A stretch of DNA of 64,000 bases from Sphingobacterium humi (lineage in GTDB: Bacteria > Bacteroidota > Bacteroidia > Sphingobacteriales > Sphingobacteriaceae): NCBI RefSeq assembly GCF_009768885.1, contig NZ_WSQA01000017.1:31884-95883 (forward strand), written 5' to 3'. Positions 35,618 to 44,080 of this stretch are shown one piece after another (the stretch's first letter is position 1; each line of letters opens with the position of its first letter). The position numbers and the translations under genes were made by a program. The notes under the pieces were generated by a model. That model worked only from the letters and a program-made list of their open reading frames with translations. It was not told the DNA's origin and searched no databases.

Positions 35618-36523
35618 ATGAAAAAACCAACCTCAATTATCTTTCTTCTTTTTAAGAGTATCATGATTCTTGGATGGTTATTTACAAGTAGCGCTTGTAA
35701 ATCTATTCGAAATCAGCCCGTGGATAACGCTACGGGTAAACCAGTACATATTAAAGTCAGCACCTTCAACATACGCTATAATGCAAATGCTGATGTTGAA
35801 AGTGGAAACGGATGGGATATTCGTAAAAAACCTGTCGCCGATTTAATTAAGCGACATGGCTTTGAGATTGTTGGCACCCAAGAAGGGGATAAAAATCAAT
35901 TAGCAGATTTACAGCAATTAATGCCTGAATTTGCCATTACCTCATATCCTTACGGCGGAAAAGGGGATTTGCATAACTGTGCTATATTGTATAAAAAAGG
36001 CCGATTTGAACTTCTTGATCAAGGTGTATTTTGGTTGAGCGAGACACCCAATGAACCGAGTATAGGCTGGGACGCCACGGATAGACGAATTTGTAATTGG
36101 GCAAAATTCAAAGAAAAGAAATCGGGAAAGGAATTCTTTTATTTTAATGTGCACTTTTATTGGCGCCTTGAAATCGCGAAGCGGGAATCTGGCCCCTTAA
36201 TGGCAAAAATGATGAAAGAAATTGCAGGAGAAAGTCCGGTAATTTGTGTAGGTGATTTTAACTCAGAAGCCCATACACCCCAAATTAAGGCTATTAAATC
36301 TTATTTAAAGGATGCCTTTGAGGCCACGGAACAACCGCGCAAAGGAATTGTTAATACCAATTTAGGCGGAGGGAATTTCTTGGGGCCGGCAACCAACCGA
36401 ATCGATTATATTTTTATAAGCAAACACATTAAGGTCAAAGACTACGAAGTGTTTTCCGATCGGTATAATACCGACCGATACCCTTCTGATCATTTGCCAG
36501 TCGCTTCAAACATTATGTTTTAA
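35618..36523 (+). CDS. Exported endonuclease/exonuclease/phosphatase-family lipoprotein
   Basis: A 301-residue protein with a lipobox (SSAC, Cys27), so it is membrane-anchored outside the cytoplasm. EEP-fold motifs are present: STFNIRYNA near 48-56, GTQEG with the metal Glu near 87, VGDFNSEA near 211 and the catalytic SDHLPV near 292. Family members cleave phosphodiesters or phosphomonoesters (nucleic acids, inositol phosphates, sphingomyelin). It is the last gene of the ECF-controlled unit, 25 bp after susD, which hints that the imported substrate carries a phosphate ester. Confidence 0.85.
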   Translation: MKKPTSIIFLLFKSIMILGWLFTSSACKSIRNQPVDNATGKPVHIKVSTFNIRYNANADVESGNGWDIRKKPVADLIKRHGFEIVGTQEGDKNQLADLQQLMPEFAITSYPYGGKGDLHNCAILYKKGRFELLDQGVFWLSETPNEPSIGWDATDRRICNWAKFKEKKSGKEFFYFNVHFYWRLEIAKRESGPLMAKMMKEIAGESPVICVGDFNSEAHTPQIKAIKSYLKDAFEATEQPRKGIVNTNLGGGNFLGPATNRIDYIFISKHIKVKDYEVFSDRYNTDRYPSDHLPVASNIMF

Positions 36524-36530
36524 AGTAGCT

Positions 36531-36565
36531 AAAAACAGCCACCCATTTAAGGTGGCTGTTTTTTT
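36531..36565 (+). terminator. Intrinsic terminator of the ECF-susCD-EEP operon
   Basis: AAAAACAGCCACC, seven-base loop, GGTGGCTGTTTTT: a long GC-containing stem followed by a T-run, starting 8 bp after the EEP stop codon. Confidence 0.9.
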
Positions 36566-36664
36566 ACCCACCTGTTCATTGTTCATACAATTCAGCTAAA
36601 ATTCTAACCCCTTGCTTTAGTTACTATTAAACCCTAATTTTACACTAAACCAAGATTAACAATT

Positions 36665-37372
36665 ATGAATTCTTTAGAGCTTCAATTGTTTGGGATTGCA
36701 AAAGGTCTCAAAGAAGGAAACTTTAATATCCCTGATATTGGAGAAATCCTACCCGCCAGCTTTATGATCCATGAATTGGACCATATGATGCCAATTCGCT
36801 GTGCCTACATGAACAAATGGGGATGTGACAAATTAGGAACCGATGTCGATGAAATCAATGAAATAGGGCCACGCTATTATGAAAAGTATTTTGTCAAGGC
36901 TGAATCAGAAGTCATTCGGCAGGGCATGCAGCAGTACTTGGTCAATGGCGATTTCGAACAGCAGTATAATTTCTTTCAGCAGGTGCGTTTGCACAATCAG
37001 CGTAATTTTACTTGGTTCTATACGGTCTGCAAATTATTGAAGGTAAAAAATGAGGGACAGGAGACTACGGATCGCATGGTGCTTCTCTCCTCACCGGTGA
37101 TGGGTATGGATACCTTAATCAGTAAGGTGAACAAAACGCTGGATCAGAATAAATATATCTCTGCGCATTATCGTGAATTTGCGCTGTTAACCAAAAGAGA
37201 AAAGGAAATAATAGTACTTATTGCGCAGGGGAAGTCTTCCCAAGAGATTGCCGATCAGTTATTTATATCGGCATTGACGGTTTCCACCCATCGTAAAAAT
37301 ATTATTCGAAAACTAGACTGTAAATCCTCTGCCGAGCTCGTGCGCTTCGCCCTTGCTTTCGATATGCTGTAA
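36665..37372 (+). CDS. LuxR-type transcriptional regulator
   Basis: A 235-residue regulator. The C-terminal LuxR/GerE helix-turn-helix occupies about residues 170-232 (TKREKEIIVLIAQGKSSQEI, ADQLFISALTVSTHRKNI). The N-terminal part (1 to about 150) shows no receiver Asp pocket; it resembles the PAS-like sensor domain of many Bacteroidota stand-alone LuxR proteins. It is convergent with the AraC gene (18-bp gap). Its targets are unknown; the adjacent susCD is a candidate. Confidence 0.85.
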   Translation: MNSLELQLFGIAKGLKEGNFNIPDIGEILPASFMIHELDHMMPIRCAYMNKWGCDKLGTDVDEINEIGPRYYEKYFVKAESEVIRQGMQQYLVNGDFEQQYNFFQQVRLHNQRNFTWFYTVCKLLKVKNEGQETTDRMVLLSSPVMGMDTLISKVNKTLDQNKYISAHYREFALLTKREKEIIVLIAQGKSSQEIADQLFISALTVSTHRKNIIRKLDCKSSAELVRFALAFDML

Positions 37373-37390
37373 ACCAAGCGACTCCACTTC

Positions 37391-38500
37391 TTACTGTTCT
37401 ATTGGGGTTTCGTTACGTCGTTTACACATCCGCGCACGGTATTCTATGGGGCTGCACTTCTTCTCCTTTCGAAAATAACGGTAGAATGATGCACGTGAAT
37501 TAAACCCACAATTATAAGCGATTTCAACTATCGCCAAGTTTGAATTTTGCTTCTCCAGTTCGCTACAAACGGCACCTATCCGCAGTTTATTAATGGTTTG
37601 TAAAAAGCTGTGGTTGAATAAGTGGAGAAACAAGTGTTGCAGATGCTGGGGCGAAAGGCGCAAGTCTTTCTTCATTTTGTTAAAACTAAAGTTCGCATCC
37701 AAATAGGGCTGCTTCGCCAAATAGTCTAAAATCTTCTCCTGCTCATGTTCACTAAATTGGCTTCGCTCTATACTTGCTTTGGGGGATGCGGACTGCTGTT
37801 GTATCAGTGATAGTCTTTCCATAGATTTAGAAAGCCTACGCTCCGATTGTTGCCAAGTCTTTTTAAAGTCTATTTGCACCAGAATAACCGCTACCAGTAA
37901 TACCATGAACACAAAATAACTGCTGCTATGCTGTTGCTGTGTGGCATATTGAAAATCAAACTTCAACACAAACGGAATTTCAAAAGACGCCGCCATCAAC
38001 ATTAACATGGAGAAAATATAATACCGCTGGTATTGTTTCTGGTTCTGAAAACCCTTGCCTGAGGATCTGTATAATATTAGAATAGGATAAATAAGCCAGG
38101 ATATAGAGAAGGCACTGTACAGATACTTGATAAACACAGCGGTATATAAATGGCGTAAATCGCCCGAGCAGATAAAGACCATATACAGCGAGAAAAAGAG
38201 AAAAAACGGAATAAGCTCAAGAAGAAAACCCGCTTTCAGGCGCGCATTTTTTTCTGCAGCAAGGAATAATTGATGCAATAATGGCCCATATAATAAACCC
38301 ATAGGAGCACCCAGATCTAGAAAGATTAAATCAGGAATAATAATCCGAAAGACGCAAGCATAGGTCGCATGAAAACCGGCAAGACTGGAAAAGATCAGTA
38401 ACACCACGGAAACACTCGTTTTTCGAGGCAACCGAAGAGAGTATTGCAGGTTGAAACAACTGATGATTAAAATGCTCGCAAATATGATAATATTTACCAT
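37391..38500 (-). CDS. Membrane-anchored AraC-family regulator
   Basis: A 369-residue protein: the N-terminal half has about seven hydrophobic segments (IIIFASILIISCF, FLLELIPFFLFFSLYMVFIC and others up to about residue 210), and the C-terminal part (about 255-360) is an AraC double helix-turn-helix with IVEIAYNCGFNSRASFYRYF. Such membrane AraC proteins sense signals in the membrane or periplasm. It lies between the LuxR gene and the terminator of the susCD unit; 225 bp without genes precede it. Confidence 0.85.
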   Translation of the reverse strand: MVNIIIFASILIISCFNLQYSLRLPRKTSVSVVLLIFSSLAGFHATYACVFRIIIPDLIFLDLGAPMGLLYGPLLHQLFLAAEKNARLKAGFLLELIPFFLFFSLYMVFICSGDLRHLYTAVFIKYLYSAFSISWLIYPILILYRSSGKGFQNQKQYQRYYIFSMLMLMAASFEIPFVLKFDFQYATQQQHSSSYFVFMVLLVAVILVQIDFKKTWQQSERRLSKSMERLSLIQQQSASPKASIERSQFSEHEQEKILDYLAKQPYLDANFSFNKMKKDLRLSPQHLQHLFLHLFNHSFLQTINKLRIGAVCSELEKQNSNLAIVEIAYNCGFNSRASFYRYFRKEKKCSPIEYRARMCKRRNETPIEQ

Positions 38501-38669
38501 CGCTTTTAATTAATCCCACGTCATTAAGTCGACGCAGCGTGTTTTTCACTCATAGTTAAGAATAAATTAACTATTGTTGCAATGTCTTGATAATTAATTA
38601 CTTGATTTAAATACCGGTTTACGGCATATCAAAACAAAAAAACTATAGATATCTGGAAATGCATGTTAA

Positions 38670-38706
38670 AACAAAGGGTTGGCTCTTGCAAAGCCAACCC
38701 TTTGTT
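38670..38706 (-). terminator. Intrinsic terminator of the second susCD unit
   Basis: A perfect 15-bp stem (AACAAAGGGTTGGCT and its complement) with a 7-nt loop, followed on the minus strand by TTTT. It begins 20 bp after the susD stop. The rest of the 38501-38725 gap shows no gene. Confidence 0.9.
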
Positions 38707-38725
38707 CAATGTAGGTAATGAAATC

Positions 38726-40183
38726 TTATTTTTCCCACCACACCTTGGTATGGTAAGTGTCACCGCCCATTTGCTGAACGGCAGCTTCATAATTTGTCGG
38801 GTTAAATCGACGAACCTCATTCTTATACATAAAACGCGAAGGCATCACCCCATTATGGAGCATGTGTTCCGTTTTTGGAAGCTTGGGCAAGCCTGTCCTG
38901 CGGTATTCAAACCACTGCTGGTAGTCGACCATAAATAAGGATAGGTACTTTTGCAGCATAATCCGATCTAAGGTGCCATCGAAGCTTGCCGCCGGGTTAC
39001 TGAAATAGTTGGCCGGCATCAGCCCGCCATACTGTTCAATAGAGGCTTTTACCCCTTTTTCATAGGCTTCCTTCGCCTTGTCGGCAATGCCTAGCGCTAA
39101 GTAGGTTTCGGCTTTTATAAATTCAACCTCCGCATACGGCATAATGATTTCCTTAATCGGTGTCCCTACTTGGGAAGGGTACATCAAATCACCATTCGGC
39201 GTACTCGGGCTGTAGGTAATGTGGGAGATATCACCGGAGTGGCCTGCCGGAATACCCTTATAGCCCACTTGCACAATCTTGCCATTCACCAATTCGGTGG
39301 CTTGAGTCATTATAAATGGACGACGCGGATCTTCTAAGGCATTCAGGTTGTCCACAAAGAAGGAGGCCATAGCCGTGAAGTTCACATAATCTTGACGACG
39401 GCCCCAGGCATAATCAAAAGGCGCTAAACCCGTGATGCTGACCATGGCAGCCTCGGCATTCGAACTGAAAATAGGGTAGTTCGTCGGATCATCCAATATA
39501 GCCTTGATCTTTTGGTAGGCATTGCCTCGCTTGGAGGTGCGTAGGTAATAGCGTAGCAGCATGGAGTTGTTAAACTTCCGCCACTTCTTCTTATCGTTGC
39601 CATACAAAAGGTCGTTCCCATTCATTTCCGAAGGATCGGTATATAGTTGATTGGCCTTCTCTAAGGCGGCAATCATGTCGGTATATATTTTCTCTTGGCT
39701 GTCAAACTTAGGTTGATCGATGTCTTCCTCGGCTTTCAATGCTTCCGAAACCGGCACATCGCCAAAGCTATCCGTTAAAATACCAACAATATAGGCTTTA
39801 AGGGTCGTCGCCACGGCTTCATACACCGGCAATTTCGTGTTGCCATTGATAGCTGCCGACTCCATCTCGCGGATATTGCGTAAATAACGGTAGCAGTTGT
39901 TCCAAGTACCATCACCCGATTGCTCGGTGAAATAATAACGGTGGATGCCATTGGCGGCACTAGGATTGGCCAAGCCGTCTTGCATAATTTCCCAGGTAAA
40001 ATCATTGCTGCGAACCGTAAAATAGGTCGCCATACCATAAACCGTAGGTGTCACTAAGGTGCCCGGGGCTACAATTTCAAGCTTGTTCGGGTCTATATTT
40101 AACTCATCGAAATCCTTGGTACAACCCGCCATCCCACTGGATAGGGCAAGTAATAAGGCTATGTTTTTATAGTTTATTTTCAT
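38726..40183 (-). CDS. SusD-like lipoprotein (SusD_2 type), paralogue of 34153-35592
   Basis: A 485-residue outer-membrane lipoprotein (lipobox MAGC, Cys21). FDELNIDPNKLEIVAPGTLV at the N terminus, LYGNDKKKWRKFNNSMLLRY in the middle and FEYRRTGLPKLPKTEHMLHN at the C terminus align with the SusD of the ECF-controlled locus, showing a shared ancestor. It starts 11 bp after the susC stop and is the last gene of a two-gene unit with its own terminator, so no enzymes are co-transcribed with it. Confidence 0.9.
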   Translation of the reverse strand: MKINYKNIALLLALSSGMAGCTKDFDELNIDPNKLEIVAPGTLVTPTVYGMATYFTVRSNDFTWEIMQDGLANPSAANGIHRYYFTEQSGDGTWNNCYRYLRNIREMESAAINGNTKLPVYEAVATTLKAYIVGILTDSFGDVPVSEALKAEEDIDQPKFDSQEKIYTDMIAALEKANQLYTDPSEMNGNDLLYGNDKKKWRKFNNSMLLRYYLRTSKRGNAYQKIKAILDDPTNYPIFSSNAEAAMVSITGLAPFDYAWGRRQDYVNFTAMASFFVDNLNALEDPRRPFIMTQATELVNGKIVQVGYKGIPAGHSGDISHITYSPSTPNGDLMYPSQVGTPIKEIIMPYAEVEFIKAETYLALGIADKAKEAYEKGVKASIEQYGGLMPANYFSNPAASFDGTLDRIMLQKYLSLFMVDYQQWFEYRRTGLPKLPKTEHMLHNGVMPSRFMYKNEVRRFNPTNYEAAVQQMGGDTYHTKVWWEK

Positions 40184-40194
40184 GTCTCTCGCGC

Positions 40195-43100
40195 TTAGAA
40201 GTTAACTTTTAAATTCATTCCAAAGGTTTTGGTGCTCGGCATCTGTCCCATCTCAACCCCCGGCATAATAGACGCCCCGTTTAAGGCGGCCGTTTCCGGA
40301 TCGTACATCGGGAAATCCGTAATCATAAACAGGTCGCGCCCGAAGAAGGCGATCGAGGCACTGTTCATACCCCATTTAGTTACCAAGGTATGTGGAAACG
40401 CAAATTCCAAACGTACTTCCCGAAGTTTCAAATATGAGGCATCAAAACTATTGGTTTCCACGTTGGCACGGCGGTAATAATCGCCATAATAGGTGTTGAT
40501 GTTTACTTCCTTGGTATTAGGCGCAAAACTACCATCAGCAAGCTGCACCACACCATCGCCCACAATTTTACCGGTTTCACGACCGCGCAAAGTGTGCTTT
40601 AGTTTCCCTTGTTCGGTCATCTTATGGTGCGTTTGCGAGTAAACAATACCGCCGTATTGCCCATCGATCAAAGCGCTAATGGAAACATTCTTATAGCGGA
40701 ATTCATTGTGAAAACCACCGCGCCAATCTGCAAAGGCATTGCCGATCTTCACCTTATCCTGTGGGCGAATAGGTAGGCCGGTGCCGGCATCATAAATCAC
40801 CTGTCCTTGCTCGTTACGCACCAAGCCATAACCCCAAAGGTCGCCGGTCGATCCGCCAACGGTGGCAATAATTTCGGCAGCACCCGATCCGCTGGAAGCA
40901 ATAATCTGTTGTGGGCTTTCTACGCCCTCGGTTAATTCTAAAATCTTATTGTAGTTTTTCGCCCAAGTCACCGTGCTATTCCATTGGAAATCCGTGTTCC
41001 GAACCGGGCTACCCGTAAGGCTTAATTCCCAACCTTTGTTCTCGATCAATCCGCCGTTAATAACTTCCGAGCTATAGCCCGTGGTTACATCTCGAGGTAC
41101 GACCAAAATCTGGTTGCGCGAGCGGTTGTAATAATAATTAATGTCGGCCGTTAAGCGGTTTTTGAAAAGGGAGATATTAAGTCCTGACTCGGTAGAGGTA
41201 GAAATCTCCGGTTTCAAGTTGGCATTATGCAACCTGGAAGGGGCTTCCGCCGATCCCGGAAACACCGATGAACTGAAGTATTTCATGGTTTGATAAGGAT
41301 TAGCATCATTTCCTACCTGTGCCCAGGATAAACGGAATTTAGCAAAGGAGATTGCCTGAGGCAAGGTGAACAAGTCACTCAAAACAAAACTACTGCTCAC
41401 CGAAGGGTAAAAGTAGGAGCGGTTGTTACTCGGTAGGGTAGAAGACCAGTCGTTACGCGCTGTAACATCTACAAATATGCGATCGCGCCAAGCCAGGTTC
41501 ACCATCCCGAATACACTTTGGATTTCTTTCTGCCAAATTTCATTCTCTGCAATCGGGCTCGTTAAGGCATTGCTCAGCTTATAGATGCCCGGCGAAGTTA
41601 ATCCGCGAGCTACTCCAACATCTTCCTTGGAATCGCTCTGCATCAAGTTACCGCCCAGCGATGCCCGGATATTGAAGGCCTCATTGATTTGATCGTTAAA
41701 GCTTAGCAAGGCATCCGTATTGGATTCCATGTAAATTAAATCCTGCTGCTTATAATAGCCTTTCGGGAAATTGGCCGTATCCCAAGGGCGGCGCTGTTCG
41801 CGTAAATCGGAACGCATACTGATACCCGAACGCAACATAAATTCCCATTTCGGATTAAAGGTGTAAATACCCTGTAGCATCCCGTCTATCCCATGGCTTT
41901 TTAAGCTATTGGTCATCTCGTAGGCGATAACAAATGGGTTTTCAATGTAAGAACTGAAAGGATGGATCTGCTGAATGTTCTCCCGGTCTTTCTTCCACAT
42001 CGGGCGATACCAGTCTAAGGAGATACTCGGGTTCTGGAAAATCATAAAGTATGCAATCGACTGGTTGTTATAGCCTGTTCCCGGTAGGTTGTCGCTGCTT
42101 TTGTTGGTATAGTTTACCTTCATGTTCAGCTTCAATTTATCGGTGAGGCTAGCCGTATTGTTCAAGGAGGCGACAATGCGCTTGAATCCGGTGTTCGGCA
42201 TAATCCAAGAATTAGACGTATGGGTTAACGAAGCCCTAGACGAGAATTTCTCTGTCCCCCCATCAAAGGATACCGAATTCATATAGGTGGCGCCGGTTTG
42301 GAAAAAGCCTTTTACCCCATCGGTATAAGGTACCCAAGGCGTGCGGCTTGTTCCGCCGGTTTCGGTATTGGGGTCGTATTGAAAATAAGATTGCCCATTG
42401 AATTTTGGACCATAGGCACTCGATGTCGATCCGGTGTTCTTACCGTCCTCGGTTAAGCCATAAGAATAGTACTGCTCGCCATTGGCGTTCCGATCTAAGT
42501 TCCCTTGCCCATATTCGTATTGAAATTCAGGCCATTTTAAGATGCTCTGGAAGCTGGTATTGGAGTTTACAGAAATACCGATACCGCGCTGATTACGTTT
42601 TCCTGATTTCGTGGTGATGATTAATGCACCGTTACCGGCACGGCTACCGTATAAGGCCGTCGCCGCAGCACCCTTTAATACCGAAATGGATTCGATATCA
42701 TCGGGGTTGATGTCCCCCAAACCGTTCCCGAAGTCAATGGGAATATCCTTATCCTGCCCACTGGAACCGGCACCATAAGCGTCGGAAACTCCCGAACTAA
42801 AACTACCGCTCACCATGGGAATCCCATCGACCACAATCAGAGCCTCATTATTCCCCGGATCTAAGGAACGATCGCCACGTAAATTTATGCGCGCCGTGTT
42901 CAATGGTCCCGAACTGGCCTGCGTAATATTTAATCCGGCAACTTTCCCCTTCATAGCATCCACCCAGTTGCTGGGGGTGGCTTCGGTCATCTGTTCGCCA
43001 GAGACCTTGCTTACGGCATATCCTAAGGATTTTTCTTCCCGTTTAATACCTAAGGCCGTAACGATAACTTCCTGGATGTTTTCATCAACAGCAGTCAGCG

Positions 43101-43458
43101 CAATGCGCACCTGGCTGGCATTGGCGGTCCATTGCTGCTGATGGCTTTGGAAGCCAATACTCTGAAAACTAACGATTTTTCCGGCTGGCACCTCAATGCT
43201 GAACCGACCGTTCGGATCCGTGCTGGCGATGGCTTTCCCATCCAGCAGAATCGTGGCGCCAGAAATTGGCGACTGGTCTGCCGCATTAACCAAGCTGCCC
43301 GAAACGGTGATTTTCTGCTGGGTTTTCCATTCCGTAGCGCTGGAAAGCCCCGTGTAGGAAAAGCCCCATACAGGTGAAAAACCCATGCCTACGAATAGAA
43401 GCAAAGCTCGACTGGTACGCCAGGTACTTCGATAAAAAGAGGGTAATGATTTTTTCAT
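40195..43458 (-). CDS. SusC-type TonB-dependent transporter, paralogue of 30698-34150
   Basis: A 1087-residue outer-membrane transporter with signal peptide, a carboxypeptidase-regulatory-like domain (VSGSLVNAADQSPISGATIL), the plug (EVIVTALGIKREEKSLGYAV) and barrel. Barrel and plug segments parallel the SusC at 30698 (for example the ALGIKREEK start and the SIAFFGRDLFMITDFPMYDPE end), but it lacks the STN domain, so it is not wired to an anti-sigma factor. The upstream region of about 250 bp holds inverted repeats that may serve the nearby AraC or LuxR regulator. Substrate unknown. Confidence 0.92.
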   Translation of the reverse strand: MKKSLPSFYRSTWRTSRALLLFVGMGFSPVWGFSYTGLSSATEWKTQQKITVSGSLVNAADQSPISGATILLDGKAIASTDPNGRFSIEVPAGKIVSFQSIGFQSHQQQWTANASQVRIALTAVDENIQEVIVTALGIKREEKSLGYAVSKVSGEQMTEATPSNWVDAMKGKVAGLNITQASSGPLNTARINLRGDRSLDPGNNEALIVVDGIPMVSGSFSSGVSDAYGAGSSGQDKDIPIDFGNGLGDINPDDIESISVLKGAAATALYGSRAGNGALIITTKSGKRNQRGIGISVNSNTSFQSILKWPEFQYEYGQGNLDRNANGEQYYSYGLTEDGKNTGSTSSAYGPKFNGQSYFQYDPNTETGGTSRTPWVPYTDGVKGFFQTGATYMNSVSFDGGTEKFSSRASLTHTSNSWIMPNTGFKRIVASLNNTASLTDKLKLNMKVNYTNKSSDNLPGTGYNNQSIAYFMIFQNPSISLDWYRPMWKKDRENIQQIHPFSSYIENPFVIAYEMTNSLKSHGIDGMLQGIYTFNPKWEFMLRSGISMRSDLREQRRPWDTANFPKGYYKQQDLIYMESNTDALLSFNDQINEAFNIRASLGGNLMQSDSKEDVGVARGLTSPGIYKLSNALTSPIAENEIWQKEIQSVFGMVNLAWRDRIFVDVTARNDWSSTLPSNNRSYFYPSVSSSFVLSDLFTLPQAISFAKFRLSWAQVGNDANPYQTMKYFSSSVFPGSAEAPSRLHNANLKPEISTSTESGLNISLFKNRLTADINYYYNRSRNQILVVPRDVTTGYSSEVINGGLIENKGWELSLTGSPVRNTDFQWNSTVTWAKNYNKILELTEGVESPQQIIASSGSGAAEIIATVGGSTGDLWGYGLVRNEQGQVIYDAGTGLPIRPQDKVKIGNAFADWRGGFHNEFRYKNVSISALIDGQYGGIVYSQTHHKMTEQGKLKHTLRGRETGKIVGDGVVQLADGSFAPNTKEVNINTYYGDYYRRANVETNSFDASYLKLREVRLEFAFPHTLVTKWGMNSASIAFFGRDLFMITDFPMYDPETAALNGASIMPGVEMGQMPSTKTFGMNLKVNF

Positions 43459-43705
43459 GATGTTTTTGTTTTCTTTATTTGGAAACTAGGTGTTGATTTA
43501 GATCTCGGCCAAAAATAATCCGGCAATGTTAAGTGCATGTTGTTTCATCGTTAACAATGAGTAAACGTAATATCTAATGTTTTTCAATAGGTGTTCAAGA
43601 CCTGTATTTATAAAAAGCTGTGGTCTAAAACTTGGTTATTAAGCAGATTAAAGCTATAAATTTTGTGTTAAGTTTAGATTTCATTTAACCTTGAAAACGT
43701 AAAAA

Positions 43706-43724
43706 TATTCTGGGAAACAGAATA
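43706..43724. repeat. Inverted repeat upstream of susC
   Basis: TATTCTG, GGAAA, CAGAATA: a perfect 7-bp inverted repeat with a 5-bp centre, about 250 bp upstream of the susC start. It could be an operator for a nearby dimeric regulator. Confidence 0.4.
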
Positions 43725-43810
43725 AAACCGCATAGATAGGGGAAAATGCGCAAACAATTGTAACAAAGCTGTGTGGTTTGAGGGGGATTAGGTTAAGGGA
43801 GTTTTTTTAA

Positions 43811-43843
43811 TCGTACTGTCATCGTATTGCCATCGCATTATCA
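43811..43843. repeat. Three imperfect tandem 11-bp repeats
   Basis: TCGTACTGTCA, TCGTATTGCCA, TCGCATTATCA follow one another without gaps; a further partial inverted copy (CACGATGACA) lies at 43851-43860. The 11-bp period is close to one helical turn, so a protein could bind all copies on one face. Confidence 0.5.
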
Positions 43844-43921
43844 TAAAAATCACGATGACAGAACAATAACAAACACTCTCCCCAGCAACTTCTCCCCAAC
43901 AACCTCTCTTTTCACTCTTTT

Positions 43922-43957
43922 CACTCCCCTTTCTCACCCGTATTAACCCCCTTTGCA
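43922..43957. repeat. G-rich (minus strand) dispersed element, copy 2
   Basis: Matches positions 25-60 at 32 of 36 bases in the same orientation. On the minus strand its G-runs, together with two more GGGG runs at 43894-43897 and 43880-43883, could form a quadruplex. It lies about 125 bp past the GH65 stop, beyond that operon's terminator. Confidence 0.6.
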
Positions 43958-44026
43958 AATGCCTTACAAAGGGCATAAAAAGAGGCCAGCAAAAGCCCAA
44001 CAAATACCCTCAGCAGAAGCACCGAC

Positions 44027-44054
44027 AAAAAAGGGCCGCCTAACTTGGCTGCCC
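44027..44054 (-). terminator. Intrinsic terminator of the maltodextrin operon
   Basis: On the minus strand GGGCAGCC, a six-base loop and GGCGGCCC (one mismatch in the stem) are followed by TTTTTT. It starts 27 bp after the GH65 stop. Confidence 0.7.
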
Positions 44055-44080
44055 GTTATAAATCGCTGTTTTCGATAGGT

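Larger units (their letters stand above)
43459..44026. other. Long intergenic region upstream of susC, repeat-rich
   Basis: About 570 bp without a credible gene. It holds a candidate susC -7 box (minus-strand TATTTTTG, 43517-43510, no good -33), an inverted repeat at 43706-43724, three tandem 11-mers at 43811-43843 and a pyrimidine-rich plus strand from about 43870 to 43955 that includes the second copy of the G-rich (minus strand) element. Confidence 0.5.

Noticed and set aside
38670..38706. Insertion-sequence terminal repeat
   Set aside because: The 15-bp inverted repeat with a 7-nt loop and T-run directly after susD is an intrinsic terminator; no transposase is present.
43811..43860. CRISPR array
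   Set aside because: The 11-bp units are contiguous without spacers and too short; no cas genes are in the window.
43788..44003. 71-codon minus-strand frame in the 43.8-44.0 kb gap
   Set aside because: It spans the tandem 11-mers and the G-rich element, so the frame follows from repeat composition; no protein motif or start signal.
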